A DNA stretch of 64,000 nucleotides from JADZAI01 sp964390465 (GTDB lineage: Bacteria; Pseudomonadota; Alphaproteobacteria; Micropepsales; Micropepsaceae): the NCBI GenBank assembly GCA_964390465.1, contig CAYMIJ010000008.1, positions 1-64,000 of the forward strand, read 5' to 3'. The position numbers and the translations under genes are program-made. This document shows positions 34,576 through 43,836 of the stretch, piece by piece; position 1 is the stretch's first letter; each line of letters begins with the position of its first letter. The notes under the pieces were generated by a model that had not been told where the DNA came from, searched no databases, and was given only the letters and a program-made list of their open reading frames with translations.

Positions 34576-36171
34576 ATGCACCGCTCCAGTCAGACGCTGA
34601 CCCGGTTCTGGCCCTTCCTCGCCGGACCTCTGGCCGTGGCCGTTCTGTCGCTGTGGCTGGGCCAGTCAACGTCCTGGGATCTGCGCAACTATCACTGGTA
34701 TAATGCCTATGCACTGCTGCACGGGCGCCTCGCCTTCGATGCAGCGGTGGCGCACCATGCAACCTACTACAACCCCCTGATTGATCTGCCCGTGTGGATC
34801 ATCGGACATGCCGCACCCGCATGGGGGGCGGCCCTGTTCCTGGGCCTCGTGCAGGGCCTGAATTTCAGCTTTCTTTACCTGCTGGCCCGCGATGCGCTGT
34901 CGCCCGCCGTAAGGGGCCGCGTATTCATCGCTGCAGGACTGGCCGTTCTGGGCGTCAGTGGCGGTTACGCGGTCAACCTGGTCGGCACGACCTACTACGA
35001 CAATGTGGTGAGTGTGCCTGTTCTTGCAGCGTTATGGCTGATCGTGCGGGACCGCGTGAAGCTGGACAAAGGCCCCTGGCTGGCAGCACGGCGCACGGCC
35101 CTGTGGGCCGGGGCGCTCACAGGCCTCGCGGTAGGCCTGAAGCTGCCGACCGCCCCTTTCGGGATCGCCATGTTGATCGCCATCGCGCTGGCAGGCTCCG
35201 ATGGGAGGCGGGCCGCGCGACTGGTTTTCTGGTGCGGGGTGGCGGCGTTCATCACAATGCTGCTGGCAGCGGGATGGTGGATGCTCATCCTATGGCGGGA
35301 AACCGGGAATCCGTTATTCCCCTATTTCAATGATGTCATTGGATCATCGCTGATCCTCGGCGATTCATACCGTGACACGCGCTTCCTGCCGAAAACATGG
35401 ATGGATGCGCTGCTTTTTCCATTCCTCGCCGCGCGGAACTGGTGGGTTGCCAACGACTGGGACGTCACCGACTGGCGCATCGCCTTCGCTTATACGGCCA
35501 TGCCCGTGGCGATGCTGGTCGCGGCCTGCAGGCTGACGGCCCGCGATGCGATCATCCATCCGCGTGCCATGCGTATTCTGTACGGTTTCTTTCTCGCGGC
35601 GTATGTCAGCTGGCTCGGCATATTCGCAATCTATCGCTATATCGCCCCGCTGGAGATGATCGCGCCACTGCTGATCGCCGCGGCCATCGGGTTGCTGCCG
35701 CTGCCTGTCATGCTGCGCTGGGCAGGCCTCGCCGCTGCGCTGACTGCGATGGTCTGGATAACGCCCCTGAACGGTGCTCCACGCACACCGTTCACACAGA
35801 AGATGATCGAGGTCACCCCACCCACCATTGACCGGCCGGATGCGACGCTTGCGCTGGTGACCGGCACTGAGCCCTTGGGATTCGTGGTGCCGTCGTTTCC
35901 TGCCCGCATCGCCTTTCTGCGTGTCGATGGGTATCTGGTCGGGCCGGGTGCCGATACGCCGCTGCTCGCGCGCATGATGGCTCGCATCGAAGCGCATTTG
36001 AAAGCAGGCGGCGATCTCTTCACACTCTATGCACCCTGGGAAGAGAGCCGGGGTGACGCTGCGCTGCAGACACTGGGGCTGGCCCGCACACAGGCCTGCC
36101 AGGAGGTCAGATCGAACCTCGCCACACCCTTCCGCTGGTGCCAGGTTGTTGCTAGAGAGCCCAGCCCATGA
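34576..36171 (+). CDS. Polytopic GT-C-type glycosyltransferase
   Basis: The 531-residue protein has about ten membrane helices and an early acidic loop (SWDLRNYHWYNAY) after the first helix, where GT-C enzymes carry their catalytic acidic residues. The C-terminal part from about 430 is soluble and probably periplasmic. Such proteins use polyprenyl-phosphate sugars as donors to modify glycans or lipids outside the membrane. It overlaps the following GT2 gene by 4 nt, and GtrA follows, so the three form a lipid-linked sugar transfer set. I do not recognise a precise family, and the acceptor is unknown. Confidence 0.72.
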   Translation: MHRSSQTLTRFWPFLAGPLAVAVLSLWLGQSTSWDLRNYHWYNAYALLHGRLAFDAAVAHHATYYNPLIDLPVWIIGHAAPAWGAALFLGLVQGLNFSFLYLLARDALSPAVRGRVFIAAGLAVLGVSGGYAVNLVGTTYYDNVVSVPVLAALWLIVRDRVKLDKGPWLAARRTALWAGALTGLAVGLKLPTAPFGIAMLIAIALAGSDGRRAARLVFWCGVAAFITMLLAAGWWMLILWRETGNPLFPYFNDVIGSSLILGDSYRDTRFLPKTWMDALLFPFLAARNWWVANDWDVTDWRIAFAYTAMPVAMLVAACRLTARDAIIHPRAMRILYGFFLAAYVSWLGIFAIYRYIAPLEMIAPLLIAAAIGLLPLPVMLRWAGLAAALTAMVWITPLNGAPRTPFTQKMIEVTPPTIDRPDATLALVTGTEPLGFVVPSFPARIAFLRVDGYLVGPGADTPLLARMMARIEAHLKAGGDLFTLYAPWEESRGDAALQTLGLARTQACQEVRSNLATPFRWCQVVAREPSP

Positions 36172-37088
36172 AAGTCGCAGTTATCCTGCCCTGCTACAAT
36201 GAAGAAGGCGCGATTGGAAAAACCGTCGCGGATTTTCGCGCGGCGCTACCGGACGCCGACATCTATGTCTACGACAACAACTCGAAGGACCGCACAGCCG
36301 AGGTGGCAACTGCGGCCGGAGCCATCGTGCGGCGCGAGTTGGCCCAGGGCAAAGGCCATGTCGTGCGGCGCATGTTCGCCGATGTTGACGCTGATGTTTA
36401 TGTGATGGCCGATGGTGATGACACCTATGACGCCCACAGCGCACCAGCCATGATCGATCGGCTGCGGACCGAACAACTCGACATGGTCGCAGGCAAGCGC
36501 ATCGAGACGGCAGATGCCGCCTATCGCCGAGGACACCGCTTCGGCAACTGGCTGTTGACCAGTCTGGTGCGCTGGTTCTTCGCAGCGCCCTTTGAAGATA
36601 TGTTGACCGGCTATCGGGTCATGTCGCGGCGGTTCGTTAAGTCCGTGCCTTTCACGGCCACAGGATTCGGCATCGAAACAGAGCTCACGGTCCACGCTGT
36701 GCGGATGATGACCCCGGTGGCCGAGATCGACACGCCCTACAAGGAACGCCCGGCTGGGACGGAATCAAAACTGCGCACATACCGGGATGGCTGGCGCATC
36801 CTCATGACCATTGCGTCGCTCGTTCGCGATGAAAAGCCGCTGGTGTTCTTCAGCCTGATCGCTGCATTGCTGGCACTTGTCAGTTTTATCGTTGCCATTC
36901 CTGTTATCAGTGAATTCGCAGCCACCAGTTCCGTGCGCAGCGTACCGAGCGCTGTGCTGGCTGCCAGCCTGATGATCCTTGCAGCATTGTGTTTGTTCGC
37001 CGGGTTTGTGCTTGATGCAGGGACGCGCGCCAGGTGGGAAACCAAGCGCCTGCACTATCTGACGTTCCCGGCAACGGGCAAGGTATGA
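36168..37088 (+). CDS. GT2 polyprenyl-phosphate glycosyltransferase (GtrB/DPM-like)
   Basis: The 306-residue protein starts VAVILPCYNEEGAIGKTV, a GT-A fold of the dolichol/undecaprenyl-phosphate sugar synthase type. The acidic motif VMADGDDTYDA binds the nucleotide-sugar metal. Two C-terminal membrane helices (about 225-245 and 255-285) anchor it. It is expected to load a sugar onto undecaprenyl phosphate at the cytosolic face. It overlaps the GT-C and gtrA-like genes by 4 nt each. The sugar cannot be read from sequence. Confidence 0.87.
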   Translation: MKVAVILPCYNEEGAIGKTVADFRAALPDADIYVYDNNSKDRTAEVATAAGAIVRRELAQGKGHVVRRMFADVDADVYVMADGDDTYDAHSAPAMIDRLRTEQLDMVAGKRIETADAAYRRGHRFGNWLLTSLVRWFFAAPFEDMLTGYRVMSRRFVKSVPFTATGFGIETELTVHAVRMMTPVAEIDTPYKERPAGTESKLRTYRDGWRILMTIASLVRDEKPLVFFSLIAALLALVSFIVAIPVISEFAATSSVRSVPSAVLAASLMILAALCLFAGFVLDAGTRARWETKRLHYLTFPATGKV

Positions 37089-37495
37089 CCTCGCGTATTC
37101 CACCGTTCCTGCGTTTTGCGATTATCGGAACCATAGCGTTTGCGTTCGATCTTGCGGTACTTCGGTTCGCACTGAACGTGCTTGGTTTTGACCTGTATTC
37201 AGCAAAAATTCTGTGCTTTCTTGTGGTCGTGACCTTCACATGGGCCATGAACCGCACTTTTACCTTTCCGGAGCGCCGCGCTCATGGCGCAGGCCCCATT
37301 ATGAAAGAATGGGCCCACTTTGTGGCTGCTAACTCTATCGGATTGACGGTCAACTACGCCGTCTATGTGATGCTGGTAACCTTCGCCAGCGGCTTTCCAT
37401 CAAACCCTTATTTCGCCAGCGGGTGCGGCGCCATTGCGGGGATGTTCCTCAACTTCGTCATGGCTTCGCGATTGGTATTCCGCGAAGAAAGCTGA
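37085..37495 (+). CDS. GtrA-family membrane protein (putative lipid-linked sugar flippase)
   Basis: The 136-residue protein has four membrane helices and the conserved WAMNRTFTF motif between helices 2 and 3, typical of GtrA. Members are thought to flip undecaprenyl-phosphate-sugar to the outer face. The ATG at 37085 overlaps the GT2 stop by 4 nt; a longer frame from 37034 lies inside the upstream gene. With the two upstream genes it makes a GtrA/GtrB/transferase set like that used in O-antigen glucosylation. Confidence 0.87.
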   Translation: MTSRIPPFLRFAIIGTIAFAFDLAVLRFALNVLGFDLYSAKILCFLVVVTFTWAMNRTFTFPERRAHGAGPIMKEWAHFVAANSIGLTVNYAVYVMLVTFASGFPSNPYFASGCGAIAGMFLNFVMASRLVFREES

Positions 37496-37503
37496 ATCTT
37501 GGA

Positions 37504-38529
37504 TCACCGTGCCGGAACATCACGTGTTTGCAGTTCCATGGGCGATTGACTGCCATAGAAGAAGCCGGTGGCCCAACGTTCTGATGTCTCGTCATCCAGC
37601 AGATTCGTGATGCCGATGAGAGCCGATGAACCAAGATCATTTCCAAGATTCTGATCGATCTGCATCGTGATGAAGGGCGCACCCTGGTCCATCCCCTTAC
37701 CTTCCGGCTGTTCCGGTGTGCGCCAGACACCTGCCATCTCATCGCCTTCGGTGAGACCAAGCACCACACTCATCACGCGTGCCACCCAGGCCGATGAAGC
37801 GGTCAGATCATCGCCACTGCCGGTCACGGGCGTATAGGCCGGTTTGCCCGGCTGCATCCTGACGACAAGTTTAGCAGGGCCGATTTTACCCTTATGCGCC
37901 TTTTCCAGATCGTACAGAACAAGATGCGCCGCGCGGCAAGGTCCGGCCGGGCAGAGGTCGCTTTCATCGACCTTGAGCTGCGCGTCACCTTCCGCGATCA
38001 CCTTTCGACTGATGGCCAGAGGCATAGCCAGATTACCCATCACCGTGGTGAAGGCGAAGCGCCATGCGACATCGGGGCCGACACCAAAGTCTTGGGCGGG
38101 TGCTGCGTTGTCCTTGCCGTATTCTTCTTCTGTCTCCTTGTGGATCATCGGGCCCATATTGTAGCGCCGGACTTCGACAAGACTGATAAAACTGGCCGAG
38201 CCCATGCCATCTCCAGCCATAATCTGGCCATAGCTCACCGCATAACGCACGCGATCGGGATGAGTGGTTTCCATCGTGTCGACGATCAGCAGAGCCTTTT
38301 CGATAGGCCCAACCGCAGCGTCGGGGTTCAGTGCATCACCTTCTTTGACGGTAAAGCGCTTGAGATAGGGCGAATTGGCCGCCATGTGCGCATCTTCAGC
38401 GATGGGCTTGAATCCATCCAACTCTACGAACACCTTGACCGCTTTATCTGCCTCGTCATCGGAGATGAAGGCGGCGGCCGGCACACAGAAAGCAAATGTA
38501 GCAACGACAAATGTCAGCAGATGACGCAT
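37504..38529 (-). CDS. Secreted protein of unknown family
   Basis: The 341-residue protein has a signal peptide (MRHLLTFVVATFAFCVPAAAF) and no later membrane helix, so it is probably periplasmic. It has one close cysteine pair (DLCPAGPCRAAH). The ATG at 38529 has GGAG 6 nt upstream; a TTG just before is less likely. Long stretches look like a mixed alpha-beta soluble domain. I recognise no family. It lies 24 bp downstream of the FAA-hydrolase gene on the same strand and may share its transcript. Confidence 0.7.
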   Translation of the reverse strand: MRHLLTFVVATFAFCVPAAAFISDDEADKAVKVFVELDGFKPIAEDAHMAANSPYLKRFTVKEGDALNPDAAVGPIEKALLIVDTMETTHPDRVRYAVSYGQIMAGDGMGSASFISLVEVRRYNMGPMIHKETEEEYGKDNAAPAQDFGVGPDVAWRFAFTTVMGNLAMPLAISRKVIAEGDAQLKVDESDLCPAGPCRAAHLVLYDLEKAHKGKIGPAKLVVRMQPGKPAYTPVTGSGDDLTASSAWVARVMSVVLGLTEGDEMAGVWRTPEQPEGKGMDQGAPFITMQIDQNLGNDLGSSALIGITNLLDDETSERWATGFFYGSQSPMELQTRDVPAR

Positions 38530-38553
38530 CAAAGTCTCCGTCGCTGGCTCTGA

Positions 38554-39414
38554 TCAGAGCTGCTCAAGCTGGCACGTATTCCAGATTTCGCCAAGACCGG
38601 CTATCGCAACACTGACCACATCACCAGCCTTGAGCCATTTTGGTTCCGGCATGCCCATCGCCACGCCTTCCGGCGTTCCTGTGAAGATGAGGTCACCCGG
38701 CTCCAGCGTCATCACTTGTGACACATGGGCAATCTGTTCAGCGATAGAAAACACCATATCGCGCGTGTTGGCGCTCTGACGCGTTTCACCATTCACGGTG
38801 CAGGTGATATCAAGTGCCTGCGGATCAACAATCTCGTCCGCCGTGGTAATCCACGGGCCAAATGGCGCATGAGTGTCAAAGCTCTTACCAAGCATCCATT
38901 GCGGCGTCGCTTTCTGCCAGTCTCGCACGCTCACATCGTTACCGCAGCAATAGCCAAAGACATACGACAGAGCAGTCTCGCGCGCGATGTGACGGCCACG
39001 CTTACCAATCACCACCACAAGCTCGGCCTCGTAATCCACCTGATTTGAAACGCACGGAATTTCGATTGCATCATGGGGGCCGTTCGCGGCGCTCGGCTGC
39101 TTGCAGAACCAGATCTGTTTGTCAGGCACGTCGGCGCCGGTCTCGCGCGCATGTGCCGCATAGTTCTTGCCAATGGCCAATATCTTTCCGGGGCGCAGGA
39201 CCGGCTGGCGCAAGTCAATCTCTTGTACGGGCAGTACCTCTTTCGTGTTGTCGGCGAGGTCATGGATGCGCGGTGACACATTATGCCATTCAGCCAAGAG
39301 TGAAGTCATATCACGCGGCAGGGACGGGGCGAGGCGGTTGAGCGGCACCACGCCGCGATCAGTCATCACGCCCAGTTCCGGGCAGGAGAGCGGACCAAAG
39401 GTAAGCAGCTTCAT
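38554..39414 (-). CDS. Fumarylacetoacetate hydrolase-family protein
   Basis: The 286-residue protein has the FAH-fold core: the LAIGKNYAAHARETG segment and the acidic metal site in VDYEAELVVVIGKRGR. The GYCCGNDVSVRDWQ and FTGTPEGVAMG motifs are also present. The fold covers hydrolases, decarboxylases and isomerases of aromatic or sugar breakdown, such as 2-keto-4-pentenoate hydratase relatives and acylpyruvases. The substrate cannot be assigned. It overlaps the upstream glutamine amidotransferase by 4 nt. Confidence 0.88.
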   Translation of the reverse strand: MKLLTFGPLSCPELGVMTDRGVVPLNRLAPSLPRDMTSLLAEWHNVSPRIHDLADNTKEVLPVQEIDLRQPVLRPGKILAIGKNYAAHARETGADVPDKQIWFCKQPSAANGPHDAIEIPCVSNQVDYEAELVVVIGKRGRHIARETALSYVFGYCCGNDVSVRDWQKATPQWMLGKSFDTHAPFGPWITTADEIVDPQALDITCTVNGETRQSANTRDMVFSIAEQIAHVSQVMTLEPGDLIFTGTPEGVAMGMPEPKWLKAGDVVSVAIAGLGEIWNTCQLEQL

Positions 39415-40286
39415 TCTCGCCCTCGCACCGATCTGGTTGGCAAGACGGCTTCAGTAATCCAGTTGCGCAGCTCGCGCGTGCGCACGGCGTCATCCAGCAC
39501 ACTGGCGTCAAGACCATACTTCCAGACCTGCGGTTTGGCTGATGGATCTGCATCCAACACATCAAGATCTGCGACGAAATCGTTCTGCGCGGCCATGTCA
39601 GGAAAAAGACCCTGATCGATCAGAAGATTGCCATAACGCCGGAACACAGCCGCAATTTCACCAAACGTATATTCGGGGTGATACTGCACCCCCCAGAAGC
39701 CGCCGCCGCCGGGCGTGTCTATTTCTGCCGCCTGTACCGGGCTCCATGGATTGGTCGCCAGAACCGTCATGCCCGGCGCAAGCGTTTCCACTTCATCGAG
39801 ATGCACGGTGATGGCATCAAACAGACGCGGCTTGCCAAGATAGAGGCCGTGGCCATGCCCCGCCTCGCAGATTTCAATACGCCGTCCGATGCCGACTTCA
39901 CGGCCTTCAGGATTCCTGCGAACCGTGCCACCGGCTGCAACCGTTGCAACCTGCAACCCCCAGCACGAGCCGAAACACGGCACGGACGTCTTGAAGACCT
40001 CGCGCACCAGATCAATCTGCGGGTCAATGGACGGGCCGCCATCATAGACATTCAGCGCCGAGCCAGTGATGGCGACGCCGTCATATCCCTCAAGGCCTCC
40101 GGCATCCGGCAGGTTGGCTCCGGGATCAGCCGGATAGCACACATCCACAATCGTGCCTTCAGGCGACAGGCTGCGCAGCAATTCACCATAAGCCTCGCTC
40201 GCCACGCGGCCGCCGCTGGCGAGAGCACGATCACGCCCGGCTTTCGTGTTGCCCTCGATGACCAGAAGACGCAGACCTGTCATCAT
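39411..40286 (-). CDS. Class I glutamine amidotransferase-like protein
   Basis: The 291-residue protein has the nucleophile elbow FGSCWGLQ and the His-Glu pair in VQYHPEYTF, which complete a Cys-His-Glu triad. Stand-alone members of this kind are related to GMP synthase glutaminase domains and gamma-glutamyl hydrolases. Two adjacent ATG codons (40286 and 40283) could start it. It overlaps the FAA-hydrolase gene by 4 nt, which suggests linked functions, but no synthase partner domain is near. The substrate is unknown. Confidence 0.85.
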   Translation of the reverse strand: MMTGLRLLVIEGNTKAGRDRALASGGRVASEAYGELLRSLSPEGTIVDVCYPADPGANLPDAGGLEGYDGVAITGSALNVYDGGPSIDPQIDLVREVFKTSVPCFGSCWGLQVATVAAGGTVRRNPEGREVGIGRRIEICEAGHGHGLYLGKPRLFDAITVHLDEVETLAPGMTVLATNPWSPVQAAEIDTPGGGGFWGVQYHPEYTFGEIAAVFRRYGNLLIDQGLFPDMAAQNDFVADLDVLDADPSAKPQVWKYGLDASVLDDAVRTRELRNWITEAVLPTRSVRGRE

Positions 40287-40351
40287 TCGTGCCTGTTGTT
40301 ACCGCCCGCTGGCAGAGTAGAATCGAGCAAGACATAACGGCAGGAGCGATG

Positions 40352-41152
40352 ATGCAGCAAGCATGTATGATTGGTCGCTTAGCCGTTGTGGCATTGTGCG
40401 CCACGTTCATTGTCAAATCTGCCATAGCGTCTGAACAAGTCATAACGCCCGCACCATATTGCTCGGAGCAGGAGATAAATTCTGCGTCCCCTGCCCCAGC
40501 CATTGCGGATTCATCATCCCTGGGCGCCTTGCCTTACGTATTGGAGGTAACGCCCCTTTCAGGGGCCATGGTTGTCGGGCTGAACGACAAGGGTGAGACC
40601 ATTATCCGTTGCGGGGTTGCCGATGAGTTATCGATGGCCGCGCCGTCCTGGGCCGCGTTTGTGATCCAGGCTGTCGCAGGATTGAAGTTCACCGCCCCCA
40701 AAGCCGTGAACACATCCGTTCCCGGCGGGCGGTATCTGGTGCGTGTTTCCACCATGCTGGGATTTGCCGTGGTTCACGAACCTCCAAGACAAACTCTCCT
40801 GCCGTTCTGTGATCCATCCCAAACGGGAGAGACACCCGATACTGGCCCACCTGATGAGCATGACCCCAGCGCGCCTCATGTGGTGCAGCGTGTATCACCC
40901 ATCTATCCGGTGCAGGCCGAATATGAAGGCATCGAAGGCGCGGTGGCGATTGTGATGGATGTATATTCCAATGGCGCAGCAACCCCGCAATGTATCGCGG
41001 GCAGTACCCCGCCGGGATGGTTCGAGGCCGCCGCGGTCGAAGCCGTCTCGCAGTGGACATTTTCACCCGCAGCAGTGCCGGGGATGGGCCACTATTCCGT
41101 CAATATAAAGTTCAGACTGGGAGATGACGAGGAAAAATACGGGCTGCCATAA
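40352..41152 (+). CDS. Secreted TonB C-terminal domain protein
   Basis: The 266-residue protein has an N-terminal signal or anchor segment ending near SAIAS and a low-complexity linker (TGETPDTGPPDEHDPS). A TonB C-terminal-like domain follows (RVSPIYPVQAEYEGIEGAV and AVSQWTFSPA). AGGAG lies 5 nt before the ATG at 40352; the adjacent ATG at 40349 is possible. It lacks the long Pro-Lys spacer of true TonB and no exbB/exbD is near, so it is probably not the energy transducer. Such proteins are common and uncharacterised. Confidence 0.72.
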   Translation: MQQACMIGRLAVVALCATFIVKSAIASEQVITPAPYCSEQEINSASPAPAIADSSSLGALPYVLEVTPLSGAMVVGLNDKGETIIRCGVADELSMAAPSWAAFVIQAVAGLKFTAPKAVNTSVPGGRYLVRVSTMLGFAVVHEPPRQTLLPFCDPSQTGETPDTGPPDEHDPSAPHVVQRVSPIYPVQAEYEGIEGAVAIVMDVYSNGAATPQCIAGSTPPGWFEAAAVEAVSQWTFSPAAVPGMGHYSVNIKFRLGDDEEKYGLP

Positions 41153-41177
41153 GTGGGCAGCGCCCATGCCGCATGGT

Positions 41178-42287
41178 TCAGAACACCACCACACTGCGGA
41201 TGCTTTCGCCTTTATGCATCAGATCAAATCCTTCGTTGATGCGTTCCAGCGGAAGGATATGGGTGATCATCGGGTCGATCTGGATCTTCCCATCCATGTA
41301 CCAGTCAACAATCTTTGGAACATCCGTCCGGCCGCGCGCGCCACCAAAGGCAGAGCCTTTCCAAACCCGTCCCGTGACAAGCTGAAACGGGCGCGTGGCG
41401 ATTTCCTTGCCTGATTCCGCAACGCCGATGATGATCGATTCACCCCAGCCGCGATGGCAGGATTCCAGCGCCTGACGCATCACATCGACATTGCCTGTAC
41501 AGTCGAACGTATAGTCGGCACCGCCTTTGGTGAGTTCCACCAGATAAGGCACGATGTCGCCGCTGAGGGTTTTAGGATTGACGAAGTGCGTCATCCCAAA
41601 CCGGCGGCCCCAGTCTTCCTTGGCCGGATTGATATCGACGCCGACGATCATGTCGGCCCCGGCCATCTTCAGGCCCTGAATGACATTGAGGCCGATGCCA
41701 CCAAGCCCAAACACGATGCAGTTGGCACCCGGTGTAACCTTTGCAGTGTTGACGACCGCACCGACCCCAGTAGTGACACCACAGCCAATATAGCAGGCCT
41801 TGTCGAAAGGCGCGTCCTCGCGGATTCTGGCGACCGCAATTTCGGGCAGAACCGTGTGGTTCGCAAACGTCGAGCAGCCCATATAGTGATAGATGGGCTG
41901 GCCTTTGTAGGAAAAGCGCGACGAGCTGTCGGGCATCAACCCCTTGCCCTGTGTGCCGCGAATAGCGGTGCAGAGGTTGGTCTTGCGGCTGAGGCAGCTT
42001 TTGCACTGGCGGCATTCGGGCGTGTAAAGCGGGATGACATGATCGCCCGGCTTTACGGTTGAAAGACCCGGCCCAACTTCACGCACGATCCCGGCGCCTT
42101 CATGGCCAAGGATCGACGGGAAAATGCCTTCACTGTCAAAACCATCAAGCGTGTAGGCATCGGTGTGGCAGATGCCGGTTGCCTTGATCTCGACAAGAAC
42201 CTCACCGGCTTTCGGTCCTTCAAGATCGACCTCAACGATCTCAAGAGGCTTCTTTGCTTCAAAAGCGACAGCAGCGCGCGTTTTCAT
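41178..42287 (-). CDS. adhC: S-(hydroxymethyl)glutathione dehydrogenase / class III alcohol dehydrogenase
   Basis: The 369-residue zinc enzyme oxidises S-hydroxymethylglutathione, formed from formaldehyde and glutathione, to S-formylglutathione with NAD, and also reduces S-nitrosoglutathione. The catalytic zinc ligands are in GICHTDAYTL and GHEGAG. The structural zinc lobe has four cysteines (CRQCKSCLSRKTNLC). The NAD fold is FGLGGIGLNVIQG. The long form and sequence closely follow the frmA/adhC family. It is 7 bp downstream of the ABC permease on the same strand. No S-formylglutathione hydrolase gene is adjacent. Confidence 0.96.
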   Translation of the reverse strand: MKTRAAVAFEAKKPLEIVEVDLEGPKAGEVLVEIKATGICHTDAYTLDGFDSEGIFPSILGHEGAGIVREVGPGLSTVKPGDHVIPLYTPECRQCKSCLSRKTNLCTAIRGTQGKGLMPDSSSRFSYKGQPIYHYMGCSTFANHTVLPEIAVARIREDAPFDKACYIGCGVTTGVGAVVNTAKVTPGANCIVFGLGGIGLNVIQGLKMAGADMIVGVDINPAKEDWGRRFGMTHFVNPKTLSGDIVPYLVELTKGGADYTFDCTGNVDVMRQALESCHRGWGESIIIGVAESGKEIATRPFQLVTGRVWKGSAFGGARGRTDVPKIVDWYMDGKIQIDPMITHILPLERINEGFDLMHKGESIRSVVVF

Positions 42288-42294
42288 GACAGAA

Positions 42295-43836
42295 TCAGCC
42301 TTCCTGTCGGCGTATCATTTTCCACACATCCAAGAGGCGTGGCGGTTGGCCACTACGCAAAATTGCGTTCTTGAACAGCCGCACCATGCCCCACAGCACC
42401 AGCAGCGAGAAGGCCAATGTGAGCAGGCTCGCCCCCACCACTTCCATCCACGATGGGTTAGAGGAAAGACGTATCATCATGATGAAGGGCGTGTAGAAGG
42501 GCACCCATGCAAGGGTTGTTGCAAGCATGCCATTGGGATCCTGCATGATCGGCATGATGAGGAAGAATGGCAGCATCAGCGGCAGGATCAGGGGGGTCAG
42601 CAGCGATTGCGCTTCCTGCGGCGAATTGCAGATGCTGCCCAGTCCCAGAAACAGGGACGCGATGGTGAGATAGGCTGTGACAAAATAGAACAGAAAGGCT
42701 GGGAGGTAAGGGCCGGTCACCACCATATGCACGGCCTCACGTGCGAACCCGGCAATCGGGCCTGCACTGTTCAATAGAACGATGGAGCCGATTCCAAGCC
42801 AGACAGCCAGGATCGTCAGCCCGATGCCCGCTATGCCCAGCAACTTACCGGCCATGAACTCTTCTGCGGAAATCGACGAGAGCAGCACTTCGATGAGTTT
42901 GTTGGAGCGTTCCTCGATCACGCCGGAAAGAAGCAGGTTGGCGACGGTAAAAATCGAGACCCACAACAGCATCGCCAGGGCCACGGGCACGATTGTAAGG
43001 ATGCGGTCACGCGCGTCCACCACCCCACCTCCGGCCTGCTTCTTGGGCGAGAATGCCTGTGTGACAACACTCGTTTGTTCGATCGCCACAACCGCATCGC
43101 GCGGAATGCCTTTCTGTTCATAGAGTGCGCGTCTTGAGGCTGCCGTCAGAGCGCGCGTGATCAGCGTGTCGAGATCATTGTCGATCAGATTGACGTTCCA
43201 GTGCTGGATCGATGGACCGGGCGCCGTAAGGGAATAACCCTTGGGCACAATGATCGCAGATGAAAGAAACCGCGGATCCTTTTCTGAAATCTCTTTCTCA
43301 GAACCAAGATATGGCCCAAGCGCTGCGCCAATGGCCGCCGGGTCAGCCGCACCATCGATACCCTGCGGAACATCGACGCGCACGAAACGAGCGCCAGGAG
43401 CTTTGAACAGCGGACTTCCATCGCGCGCGACCGACGGTAGAAATGCTTTTGCCTTTTCGACACCACCCCATGCCATGAACCCCGCGACGTCGGCGCTGGA
43501 GACTTCCTCGCTCTGAAGGGAAAATGGCAAATCGCCCGGCTGCTTTCCTGCGGGAACATGATCTGACACATAGTCTTTGAAGGCGATCAGATCGCGTTTC
43601 GCGGCATCTCTTTTAAGGGCTTCATCAATCACAGGGACAATGCCGGTGCCGGACTGATCAATGACCACAAAAGTCTTGACCGGCTTGTTCTCCTGCATCC
43701 AGGCTGGCACGAGACCGGACAACGAAATGATGACCGGCACGATCAACATGGTGAGCCAGAAGCCCTTCGAGCGGGCGTGGTGCTTGTATTCGCGCGTAGC
43801 CACCAGAAAAATGCGCCTTAGGCTGGGCCAGATCAC
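42295..43836 (-). CDS. ABC-2 type transporter permease (NatB-like)
   Basis: The 513-residue protein has one N-terminal membrane helix, a long periplasmic loop (about 45-260) and a C-terminal group of five to six helices. This is the layout of NatB/ABC-2 export permeases. The ATP-binding gene upstream overlaps it by 4 nt. The pair is expected to export sodium, a drug or a lipid; the substrate is not readable from sequence. Start at 43836 fits the ATGA overlap. Confidence 0.9.
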   Translation of the reverse strand: MIWPSLRRIFLVATREYKHHARSKGFWLTMLIVPVIISLSGLVPAWMQENKPVKTFVVIDQSGTGIVPVIDEALKRDAAKRDLIAFKDYVSDHVPAGKQPGDLPFSLQSEEVSSADVAGFMAWGGVEKAKAFLPSVARDGSPLFKAPGARFVRVDVPQGIDGAADPAAIGAALGPYLGSEKEISEKDPRFLSSAIIVPKGYSLTAPGPSIQHWNVNLIDNDLDTLITRALTAASRRALYEQKGIPRDAVVAIEQTSVVTQAFSPKKQAGGGVVDARDRILTIVPVALAMLLWVSIFTVANLLLSGVIEERSNKLIEVLLSSISAEEFMAGKLLGIAGIGLTILAVWLGIGSIVLLNSAGPIAGFAREAVHMVVTGPYLPAFLFYFVTAYLTIASLFLGLGSICNSPQEAQSLLTPLILPLMLPFFLIMPIMQDPNGMLATTLAWVPFYTPFIMMIRLSSNPSWMEVVGASLLTLAFSLLVLWGMVRLFKNAILRSGQPPRLLDVWKMIRRQEG

